Origin: Streptomyces griseiscabiei
GTDB taxonomy: Bacteria; Actinomycetota; Actinomycetes; Streptomycetales; Streptomycetaceae
Direction of reading: 5' to 3'
Length of the DNA: 64,000 bases
Assembly: GCF_020010925.1 (NCBI RefSeq)
Contig: NZ_JAGJBZ010000004.1
Location: 372,001 to 436,000 of the forward strand
Below are positions 58,624 to 64,000 of the stretch, one piece after another. Position numbers and translations under genes: made by a program. The notes under the pieces were generated by a model. That model saw only the letters and a list, made by a program, of their open reading frames with translations, did no database searches and was not told the origin of the DNA. Within the stretch, counting starts at the first letter, position 1; every line of letters starts with the position of its first letter.

Positions 58624-59452
58624 GCGTGTAATCCTGGGCCACGGTTTCCAGCATGGCTAGGGACTTCTCCGGCGAGAGCGAGACTGCTGTGAGGAACTCG
58701 TGGGTGCGACGCTGATACCGGACGGTGGCGGGATCGTCCTCCAGGCGTCCAGACCCGACGCCCTCGAAGTACAGCAGCGTCGGGGCGTCCGCGAAGTCCA
58801 TCAGCTTGATAGAGCCTTCCATCGCGGCGTGGGCTCCCGCGTCGAACGGCAGTACCTGCAAGATGATCCGGTTGCAGCGGGCCAGGGCGGCGATGTGGCG
58901 CAGGGCTTCCGCCATCACTGCTGGTCCGCCTGTCACGCGACGGATGATCGCCTCGTCCAGCACGGCCCAAAACAGCGGACTTGTTTCACCTTCGAGGATG
59001 CGGGCCCGCCTGATCCGGCGTTTCACCTTGGCTTCGATCACCTCCTCCGAAGCTGTGGGGGCGTACGCGCGGAACACGGCCTGTGCGTACGCGGGAGTTT
59101 GCAGAAGCCCGGGGATCACTGTCGGCTCGTACTGCCGGATCTCCGTAGCTGCGGCTTCCGCTTCGCTTGCTTCGGTGAAGTGCTCCGGATAGTGGGACTT
59201 GGCCACTGCCATGCAGTTCCGGCTGAAGAAGTCGCCTGTGTCGAGGGCGACATCGATGAGGCGGGCGATGTCTGGCTTCAGGCGCCGCGTTGCTGCTTCC
59301 AGTTGCCCCACGAACGTGCCGCTCACGAACAATTGCTGGCCCAACTCCTCCTGGCTGAGCCCAGCCTTCTCCCGTGCGTGGCGTAGTTCGGCTCCCAAGA
59401 GCGCCCGAGGTGATGACGACGGGTCCAGATCCTTCGGTCCGGGCATGGCCAC
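58607..59452 (-). CDS. XRE-family regulator with DUF5753 domain
   Basis: A 281-residue protein. The N-terminal helix-turn-helix reads LRHAREKAGLSQEELGQQLFVSGTFVGQLE (residues 24-53). The DUF5753 domain begins near residue 95 with IRQYEPTVIPGLLQTPAYAQAVFRAY and includes RRARILEGETSPLFWAVLDEAIIRR. It is a WhiJ-like regulator that works with the DUF397 partner encoded downstream, often in control of development or antibiotic production. A GTG at 59452 and ATG at 59446 are both possible starts. Confidence 0.92.
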   Translation of the reverse strand: MAMPGPKDLDPSSSPRALLGAELRHAREKAGLSQEELGQQLFVSGTFVGQLEAATRRLKPDIARLIDVALDTGDFFSRNCMAVAKSHYPEHFTEASEAEAAATEIRQYEPTVIPGLLQTPAYAQAVFRAYAPTASEEVIEAKVKRRIRRARILEGETSPLFWAVLDEAIIRRVTGGPAVMAEALRHIAALARCNRIILQVLPFDAGAHAAMEGSIKLMDFADAPTLLYFEGVGSGRLEDDPATVRYQRRTHEFLTAVSLSPEKSLAMLETVAQDYTHEELP

Positions 59453-59563
59453 AGCTCCCTGTCCAGCAGATTCCGTGTTGGGGCGTCGTATCTGGCCAGG
59501 CTAGAGACGAATCCGCCACGCTGTGTGCCGAATCGGAAACCCAGCGTGGAGGGCATGGAGGAC

Positions 59564-59800
59564 ATGGACGTGAAGAACAGAGCCGCGGCGAAGATGCGGA
59601 CCACCGCGCGGTCGACCGAGGAGGCCGTCGCGCAGCTCGATCACGCGTTGCGCGGTGTCGGGATCGTGCTGCCCTCCCTCCGCGTCGACCCGATCACCGG
59701 AGCCAGCGAACTCCCTTACCCCCTGGTCGAGTTGGGCTGCTGCAACCTCCAGGTCGCCGCCAACCTCGCCGCCGTCCTGCGCAAGGCGGCGGAGACGTGA
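59564..59800 (+). CDS. Hypothetical protein (78 aa), divergent from the XRE gene
   Basis: A small protein from the ATG at 59564 (other ATGs at 59525 and 59555). It begins MDVKNRAAAKMRTTARSTEEAVAQLDHALRGVGIVLPSLRVD and ends LVELGCCNLQVAANLAAVLRKAAET. Small genes of this kind often accompany XRE/DUF397 pairs in Streptomyces, so it may be part of the same system. GGAGG lies close upstream. Its stop overlaps the next gene by 4 bp. Confidence 0.65.
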   Translation: MDVKNRAAAKMRTTARSTEEAVAQLDHALRGVGIVLPSLRVDPITGASELPYPLVELGCCNLQVAANLAAVLRKAAET

Positions 59801-60003
59801 CGCGACGGTCGTACGCCGTGGACGTACGCGACGGGCGGCTCGGCGAGGTGATGGGCCGCGAGGGCGGTTACGTGCAGCTGAGGCCGGTCGGCGGCGGCCG
59901 GGAGTGGGACTGCCCACCGGGCGCGCTGCGCGAGGCCGCCCCGGCGGAGGTGTTGCGGGCCCGGGTGCGCGGGGTCAACGCGCAGGGCCGGCTGCCGTGT
60001 TGA
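59797..60003 (+). CDS. Hypothetical protein (68 aa) coupled to the upstream gene
   Basis: The GTG overlaps the stop of the previous gene (GTGA). The protein reads MTRRSYAVDVRDGRLGEVMGREGGYVQLRPVGGGREWDCPP and continues in a basic helix ending RLPC. The pattern (short beta strands around a W-D-C-P-P motif) recurs in small unnamed Streptomyces proteins found beside XRE/DUF397 systems, as I recall. No function is known. Confidence 0.62.
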   Translation: MTRRSYAVDVRDGRLGEVMGREGGYVQLRPVGGGREWDCPPGALREAAPAEVLRARVRGVNAQGRLPC

Positions 60004-60067
60004 GGTCCGCTTCGCGGGGTGGCCGTGCCAGGCTGGACGGTCACGGATCGAAGGGCGGGGGACGGTC

Positions 60068-60910
60068 ATGCGCAGAGTGCTCGGGCTGGTGTGTCTGGTC
60101 GGGTTGATGTGCGGGTGCGGCGGCTCGGACGGTGACGCGAGCGGCGGCGCGACGGCCTCCGCCTCCGCCTCCTCCGCTCCTTCCGCCGGCTCCTCCGCCT
60201 CGGACGCCGGCCGGGGGCGTCGGTCCTTCGTGACGTTCTCGGTGGCCGAGCCCGTCGGGTCGGCCGCACTGGACCGGGCCGCCGGGCTGATGCGGGACCG
60301 GGCGGAGGACGCGGGGCTGACCGGGGTCGAGGTGAAGGTCGAGGGGCGGCGGCGGATCACGGTGGCCGGACCGGCCGACCGGGTGGGGTCGCTGAAGTCC
60401 CTCGGCGCCCCCGCCGAGCTGGCGTTCCGGCCGGTGCTGAGCCAGGAACCCACGGAGAACGAGGAGGCGTGCGCGGCGGACGCGGTCGCGGACGCGTCCG
60501 CGTCGCAGCCGGTCACCGCGTGCGGCGAGGCGCAGGACGTGCTCCAGAGCTACCGGCTGGACGCCGTCGCCCTGTCCGGCACGGACGTGTCGGACGCGGA
60601 GGCGGACTTCGACGAGCAGCAGGGGTCGGGCTGGTTCGTCACGCTGGACTTCACCTCGGCGGGCGCGGCGAAGTTCACCGAGGTCACCGGGCGGCTGGCC
60701 CAGCAGGCTTCGCCGCAGAACCAGTTCGCCATCGTCCTCGACGGCACCGTGATCTCCGCGCCCTATGTCGCCTCCGCGATCACCGGCGGCGAGGCCCAGA
60801 TCTCCGGCAGCTTCACCCGTAGCGAGGCCGAGGAGCTCGCGGCCAACCTGGACACGGGCGCGCTGCCCGTACGCCTGACGGTGTCATCGGTGACGACGCT
60901 GCCCGGGTAG
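60068..60910 (+). CDS. Lipoprotein consisting of a SecD P1-like periplasmic domain
   Basis: A 280-residue lipoprotein: MRRVLGLVCLVGLMCGC ends in a lipobox, followed by a Ser/Ala linker. The rest resembles the large extracytoplasmic P1 domain of SecD. The base part (DRAAGLMRDRAEDAGLTGVEVKVEGRRRITVAGPAD) is followed by the head part (GWFVTLDFTSAGAAKFTEVTGRLA, FAIVLDGTVISAPYVASAITGGEAQISGSFT, EAEELAANLDTGALPVRLTV). No membrane helices for a translocase follow. It may help late folding or release of exported proteins. Confidence 0.8.
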   Translation: MRRVLGLVCLVGLMCGCGGSDGDASGGATASASASSAPSAGSSASDAGRGRRSFVTFSVAEPVGSAALDRAAGLMRDRAEDAGLTGVEVKVEGRRRITVAGPADRVGSLKSLGAPAELAFRPVLSQEPTENEEACAADAVADASASQPVTACGEAQDVLQSYRLDAVALSGTDVSDAEADFDEQQGSGWFVTLDFTSAGAAKFTEVTGRLAQQASPQNQFAIVLDGTVISAPYVASAITGGEAQISGSFTRSEAEELAANLDTGALPVRLTVSSVTTLPG

Positions 60911-60936
60911 GCCCTGCCGCCCCGGACCCCGCCCGC

Positions 60937-61515
60937 TCACACGCCCCCCATCGGCTCGATGTCCATCCGGACCGGCTCGCCCCAGATACGGGTGACGTCG
61001 TAGTCCGTGAACTCCTGGACCAGGCGGTAGGCGATCGCCGGGCGCGGGCCCCTGCGCTGGGCGGCGAGATACAGCTCGGCCTCGCGGCGGTCGCGGCGGG
61101 GGGTGCCGCAGAGCTGCCAGACCTGGCCGTTCCACGACTCGGGGAGCCAGCGCTGCTGGGGCTGCGGGCGGTCGTCCCGGACGCCGTAACGGGAGGGGGC
61201 CTGGGCGGCCGGGCCGGTGGGGCGGGGAGGGCCGTAGCTGTCGTTGAGCTGGGTGCGGCGGGCGGTGCGGCGGCGGGTCTCGCAGAGGAGGCAGAGGTCG
61301 GGGGCCTCCTTGTCCACCGGGCCGTTCGGGTGCTCGGCGCAGCGGGTGGTCGGGGCGGCCGTCGTGACCGTCTCGTCCAGCAGCTCCAGCGCTCGGGCGA
61401 TGTCCGCCTTCACCTCGTGCAGCCGGGCGTCCGGGGTGTCGGCGTTCAGCGAGTCGCCGTGCTCCCCGAGGAGACGCAGGGCACGGCCGAGGGCGGTGAG
61501 CTGGGCGTGGTTCAC
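60937..61515 (-). CDS. Hypothetical protein with CxxH...CxxC segment (about 192 aa)
   Basis: From a GTG at 61515, preceded by AGGGAAGG, it begins MNHAQLTALGRALRLLGEHGDSL; an ATG at 61557 would add 14 residues. A helical N-terminal third is followed by RCAEHPNGPVDKEAPDLCLLCETRRR, a possible zinc-binding pair, and then a Pro/Arg-rich linker. The C-terminal part has WLPESWNGQVWQLCGTPRRDRREAELYLA. The protein is soluble. Function unknown. Confidence 0.6.
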   Translation of the reverse strand: MNHAQLTALGRALRLLGEHGDSLNADTPDARLHEVKADIARALELLDETVTTAAPTTRCAEHPNGPVDKEAPDLCLLCETRRRTARRTQLNDSYGPPRPTGPAAQAPSRYGVRDDRPQPQQRWLPESWNGQVWQLCGTPRRDRREAELYLAAQRRGPRPAIAYRLVQEFTDYDVTRIWGEPVRMDIEPMGGV

Positions 61516-61647
61516 GGGCTCGGACCTTCCCTGGGGTTCTGGGGGCGGGGATGACATCAACTGTTCCCACCACCGTGCCACACCCCACTGACACCACCGA
61601 TGACACCACCGACGGTCCCGATGAGGCCGGGGCCGACCGAGGCTGCC

Positions 61648-61687
61648 ATGTACAGTGGCTGGAGATATCGCCGATGATTCTGTACAT
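61648..61687. promoter_or_regulatory. Probable VapBC operator
   Basis: ATGTACAG (61648-61655) and CTGTACAT (61680-61687) are perfect inverted arms separated by 24 bp, ending 14 bp before the antitoxin ATG and next to its GGAGGGG ribosome binding site. Toxin-antitoxin complexes usually repress their own promoter through such repeats. Lower GC here also suggests a promoter. Confidence 0.65.
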
Positions 61688-61701
61688 CACGGAGGGGTCG
61701 C

Positions 61702-61926
61702 ATGTCTCTGACGCATATCGACATCGACGACGAGGCCCTGGAGACCGCCAAGCGCCTGGGTGGGCACCGCACGAAGACCGCCGCGGTGGCGAAGGCCCTG
61801 GAGGAGTACAACCTGAGGCTCCAGCGCGCCACTGCCCATGACAAGTACTTCGAGCTCGCCCAGGAGTGGGACATCGAAGGGGCCGAGGCCGCGCACCGCG
61901 CGGACAAGGAGGCCCACCGCGCGTGA
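61702..61926 (+). CDS. vapB: Type II antitoxin, VapB-like
   Basis: A 74-residue protein. The N-terminal strand-helix MSLTHIDIDDEALETAKRLGGHRTKTAAVAKALEEYN is the ribbon-helix-helix DNA-binding part. The acidic C-terminal half (YFELAQEWDIEGAEAAHRADKE) is the toxin-binding tail. The stop overlaps the toxin's GTG (GTGA). It neutralises the PIN-domain RNase and represses the operon. Confidence 0.88.
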   Translation: MSLTHIDIDDEALETAKRLGGHRTKTAAVAKALEEYNLRLQRATAHDKYFELAQEWDIEGAEAAHRADKEAHRA

Positions 61927-62339
61927 GCGGCTATCTGCTGGACTCGTCGGCCCTGTGGCGCCTGCTCCGGGACCGGCATCTCCACGACATGTGGCGGCCG
62001 GTCGTCATAGACGGCGACATCCGCTCGTGCTATCCGCAGCGGGCGGAGTTCTTGAGGTCGGCACGCGGCCTCAAGGAGTACGAGGCGTACAGCGCTATGT
62101 TCGCGGAACTCTACGACGACATCTCCGTCCCGAAGGGGGCGCCCCACTGGATCGGCGGCCTGCAGCTGCGGGCCGCCGAGCGGGGTGAGCATCAAGCGCT
62201 GTCCGCCGTCGATCTGCAGATCTGTGCCGCCGCCGCGCACCACGGTCTTGTCGTCCTGCACGACGACAGGGATTTCGTGACCGCTGCTCGCCTGGCGGTC
62301 GAACTGCGGCAGCTCAATGTGCATCAGGGGCCGCTGTAG
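61923..62339 (+). CDS. vapC: Type II toxin, VapC PIN-domain ribonuclease
   Basis: A 138-residue PIN protein. YLLDSSALWRLL gives the first acidic residue, RAEFLRSAR the conserved glutamate, LSAVDLQICAAAAHHGLVVLHDDRDF the later aspartates of the metal site. All four expected acidic positions are present, so it should be active. It probably cuts a tRNA or rRNA target when released from VapB. GTG start coupled to the antitoxin. Confidence 0.9.
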   Translation: MSGYLLDSSALWRLLRDRHLHDMWRPVVIDGDIRSCYPQRAEFLRSARGLKEYEAYSAMFAELYDDISVPKGAPHWIGGLQLRAAERGEHQALSAVDLQICAAAAHHGLVVLHDDRDFVTAARLAVELRQLNVHQGPL

Positions 62340-62366
62340 GGCCGCGTCGGGGGCATCCGGGGACGC

Positions 62367-62600
62367 TCACGGGTGGTTCATGTCCGACGTCCCGCAGTCG
62401 TTCGCCTCCGGCTCGGCCCGGCAGCGGGTCAGGTCCGCGCGGAAGGCCAGGCCCGCCGAGACGAGGAGTGCGGTCAGGGCGCTCGCGTAGAGGATCCGCC
62501 AGGGCAGCGCGGGGCGCTCGGGCCCGCGCATGGTCGGCAGACCTATGACCAGCAGGAAGAAGGCGGCGAAGAACAGCAGGACGCCCAGCAGGGCCAACAT
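62367..62600 (-). CDS. Small two-helix membrane protein (77 aa)
   Basis: MLALLGVLLFFAAFFLLVIGLP forms the first membrane helix and ILYASALTALLVSAGLAFRA the second, with a short polar loop between. The tail has two cysteines (CRAEPEANDCG). An ATG at 62600 lies after GAGGGAG; a TTG at 62630 would add ten residues. No family is recognised. Confidence 0.6.
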   Translation of the reverse strand: MLALLGVLLFFAAFFLLVIGLPTMRGPERPALPWRILYASALTALLVSAGLAFRADLTRCRAEPEANDCGTSDMNHP

Positions 62601-62744
62601 CCTCGGACTCCCTCGGTCGGGCCGCGCCAAGGTGGCGGCAGATCGAGGCTGGCAGAGATCAGGGCTGGTGGCGTCCGCGATTTCCCGTACCCGAGCTACG
62701 TCATCGCCACCGCGCGCCCCGGACCGCGCGCCCGCGCGCCTCGG

Positions 62745-62788
62745 CCCGCCGGAAGCCCGCCGGAAGCCCGCCGGAAGTCGGCCGGAAC
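62745..62788. repeat. 11-bp tandem repeat downstream of murQ
   Basis: CCCGCCGGAAG is repeated three times exactly (62745-62777), with a fourth degenerate copy. It lies 20 bp beyond the murQ stop. The rest of the 207-bp gap (62601-62807) is GC-rich with no gene. Confidence 0.75.
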
Positions 62789-62807
62789 GCCGGGGCCGCG
62801 CGTCGCC

Positions 62808-63779
62808 TCAGCCCGTCGGACCCGTCAGCGCCGCCGCCAGCGCCGCCCGCAGATGCCCCGCGTTCTCCGTCAGCAGCCGGGCCGCCGTGGGTGCGTCCAC
62901 GCCGCTCAGGATGGTGAGGATGGCGTTCTTGACCTGGCCGTTCGTGGCGGTGAGGGCCGTCTCGATCTCGGTGTCCGTCGCGCCCGTGGCGAGGGCGACG
63001 ATGCGGTGGGAGCGGGCCCGGAGCTTGTCGTTGGTGGCGCGGACGTCGACCATCAGGTTCCCGTACGTCTTGCCCAGCCGGATCATCGTGATCGTCGACA
63101 GCATGTTGAGGACCAGCTTCTGGGCCGTGCCCGCCTTGAGCCGGGTCGAGCCGGTGACCAGCTCCGGCCCGGCGACGATCTCGATGCCGTGGTCCGCCGC
63201 CGCCGCGAGCGCGCTGGACGCGTTGCAGGACAGGCCCACCGTCAGCGCCCCGGCCGCCCGCGCGTGCTCCACCGCGCCCACCGCGTACGGTGTGCGCCCC
63301 GACGCCGAGACTCCCACCACCGTGTCCTCCGGCGTCAGCCCCAGCGCGTCCAGATCCGCCCGCGCCAGCTCCGCCGAGTCCTCCGCCCCCTCGACCGAGG
63401 TGACCATGGCCTCGATCCCGCCCGCGATCAGGCCCACGACCTGCGACGGCGCCGTGTTGAACGTCGGCGGGCACTCGGACGCGTCCAGCACCCCGAGCCG
63501 CCCGGCCGTGCCCGCGCCCGCGTAGATCAGCCGGCCGCCCCGGCCCATCCGCTCCGCGATCGCGTCGATCGCCGCCGCGATCAGCGGCAGCTGCACGGCC
63601 ACGGCCGTCGGCACGGTCGCGTCCTCCGCGTTCATCAGCTTCGCGATGTCCAGCGTCGGCAACCGGTCGATGTCCGCCAGGTCCGGCCGGAACGCCTCCG
63701 TCGTCAGGGACTCCAGCTCGGCCCGCACGGCGAGGTGGTTGGAGAGCGGGAAGGGGGCGGCGTCGTGGGAGGTGGCCAT
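62808..63779 (-). CDS. murQ: N-acetylmuramic acid 6-phosphate etherase
   Basis: A 323-residue SIS-domain enzyme that removes the lactyl ether from MurNAc-6-phosphate, giving GlcNAc-6-phosphate for NagA. LIYAGAGTAGRLGVLDASECPPTF is the diagnostic block with the catalytic glutamate. GVSASGRTPYAVGAVEHAR is the sugar-phosphate loop, and GSTRLKAGTAQKLVLNMLST the second conserved block. It is transcribed after an RpiR-type regulator gene, 75 bp away. It links cell-wall recycling with the nag genes 20 kb to the left. Confidence 0.95.
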   Translation of the reverse strand: MATSHDAAPFPLSNHLAVRAELESLTTEAFRPDLADIDRLPTLDIAKLMNAEDATVPTAVAVQLPLIAAAIDAIAERMGRGGRLIYAGAGTAGRLGVLDASECPPTFNTAPSQVVGLIAGGIEAMVTSVEGAEDSAELARADLDALGLTPEDTVVGVSASGRTPYAVGAVEHARAAGALTVGLSCNASSALAAAADHGIEIVAGPELVTGSTRLKAGTAQKLVLNMLSTITMIRLGKTYGNLMVDVRATNDKLRARSHRIVALATGATDTEIETALTATNGQVKNAILTILSGVDAPTAARLLTENAGHLRAALAAALTGPTG

Positions 63780-63854
63780 GGTGACTCATTCCGTGCGGTG
63801 CGGTGCGGTGTGGTGCCCTGGAGTGCGACGGAGGCCGGACGAGGCGGGCGCCGG

Positions 63855-64000
63855 CTACCTCGACGGTCCGCCGACCCGGTGCCGGTGCGCCAGCGCCTCG
63901 TACGACGCGGACAGCGCGGGGGCCGCCGACTCGTACGTACGCTGGGCCACGCCGATGAACAGGCAGTCCACCACCAGCAGCTGACTCGTCCGGGACGACA
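63855..64000 (-). CDS. MurR/RpiR-family regulator, C-terminal end (partial)
   Basis: The gene enters from the right edge; 48 codons and a TAG stop are visible. SSRTSQLLVVDCLFIGVAQRTYESAAPALSASYEALAHRHR matches the end of the SIS domain in RpiR-type sugar-phosphate regulators. These sense amino-sugar phosphates and often control murQ, which follows in the same direction. The helix-turn-helix part lies outside the window. Confidence 0.72.
   Translation of the reverse strand, partial: SSRTSQLLVVDCLFIGVAQRTYESAAPALSASYEALAHRHRVGGPSR

Noticed and set aside
62745..62788. Tandem repeats as a CRISPR array
   Set aside because: Units are 11 bp and contiguous with no spacers, and no cas genes are present.

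Overview
The window reads as a chromosomal segment of a Streptomyces-type actinomycete. The sequence is very GC-rich and third codon positions are almost always G or C. Start codons are often GTG, genes are commonly joined by ATGA or GTGA overlaps, and several families are typical of the genus (XRE/DUF397 pairs, DUF3263, DasR-type operators, CIRCE at a lone groEL). Nothing here identifies a species.

Bases 1 to about 22,450 are the right-hand part of a biosynthetic gene cluster for a glycosylated, probably aromatic polyketide. It opens with the end of a malonyl-CoA:ACP acyltransferase and the beta and epsilon subunits of an acyl-CoA carboxylase (extender-unit supply). An NTF2/SnoaL-like protein, an alpha/beta hydrolase, a two-domain antibiotic-biosynthesis monooxygenase and a class A FAD aromatic hydroxylase look like tailoring enzymes. 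A nearly complete deoxyaminosugar pathway is present: RmlA, RmlB, a 2,3-dehydratase, a 3-ketoreductase, an E1-type PLP/[2Fe-2S] 3-dehydrase, a DegT-type aminotransferase and an RmlC-type epimerase. The predicted product is a dTDP-4-amino-2,3,4,6-tetradeoxyhexose, perhaps of L configuration. Two related glycosyltransferases and two closely related 14-helix exporters complete the set. The regulator visible here is a SoxR-type [2Fe-2S] MerR protein beside an FMN reductase whose promoter has MerR geometry, which suggests sensing of a redox-active product. The minimal PKS lies outside the window, to the left.

Bases 22.5-36.4 kb hold metabolic, stress and unknown genes: AMIN-like secreted protein, APH(6)-like kinase, amine oxidase, MFS/quinone oxidoreductase operon under a second MerR/SoxR-type operator, pentapeptide-repeat protein, M1 peptidase, GNAT-Nudix fusion, TerD, ArfB and flavin reductase. 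From 36.4 to 54.6 kb the order looks like conserved Streptomyces core: diguanylate cyclase (cdgB-like), nagK-nagA with DasR sites and a divergent solute-binding lipoprotein, otsB/otsA, gpgS, SAM-I riboswitch-thrC, a MoaD/ThiS-like carrier, a cold-shock protein, CIRCE-groEL2 and an Old Yellow Enzyme. After a type-B carboxylesterase, 56-62.4 kb looks more accessory: a winged-helix-like protein with a hairpin leader, XRE-DUF397 beside a broken DinB gene, a SecD-P1-like lipoprotein and VapBC. The window ends in murQ and the end of an RpiR-type regulator, so amino-sugar and cell-wall recycling genes occur at both 40-44 kb and 63-64 kb.

A dispersed GC-rich repeat recurs between 30 and 50 kb but was not seen in the cluster; one copy forms the N-terminal coding region of nagA. 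A candidate miniature transposable element lies upstream of the diguanylate cyclase gene. No tRNA, rRNA, CRISPR array or complete insertion sequence was recognised.
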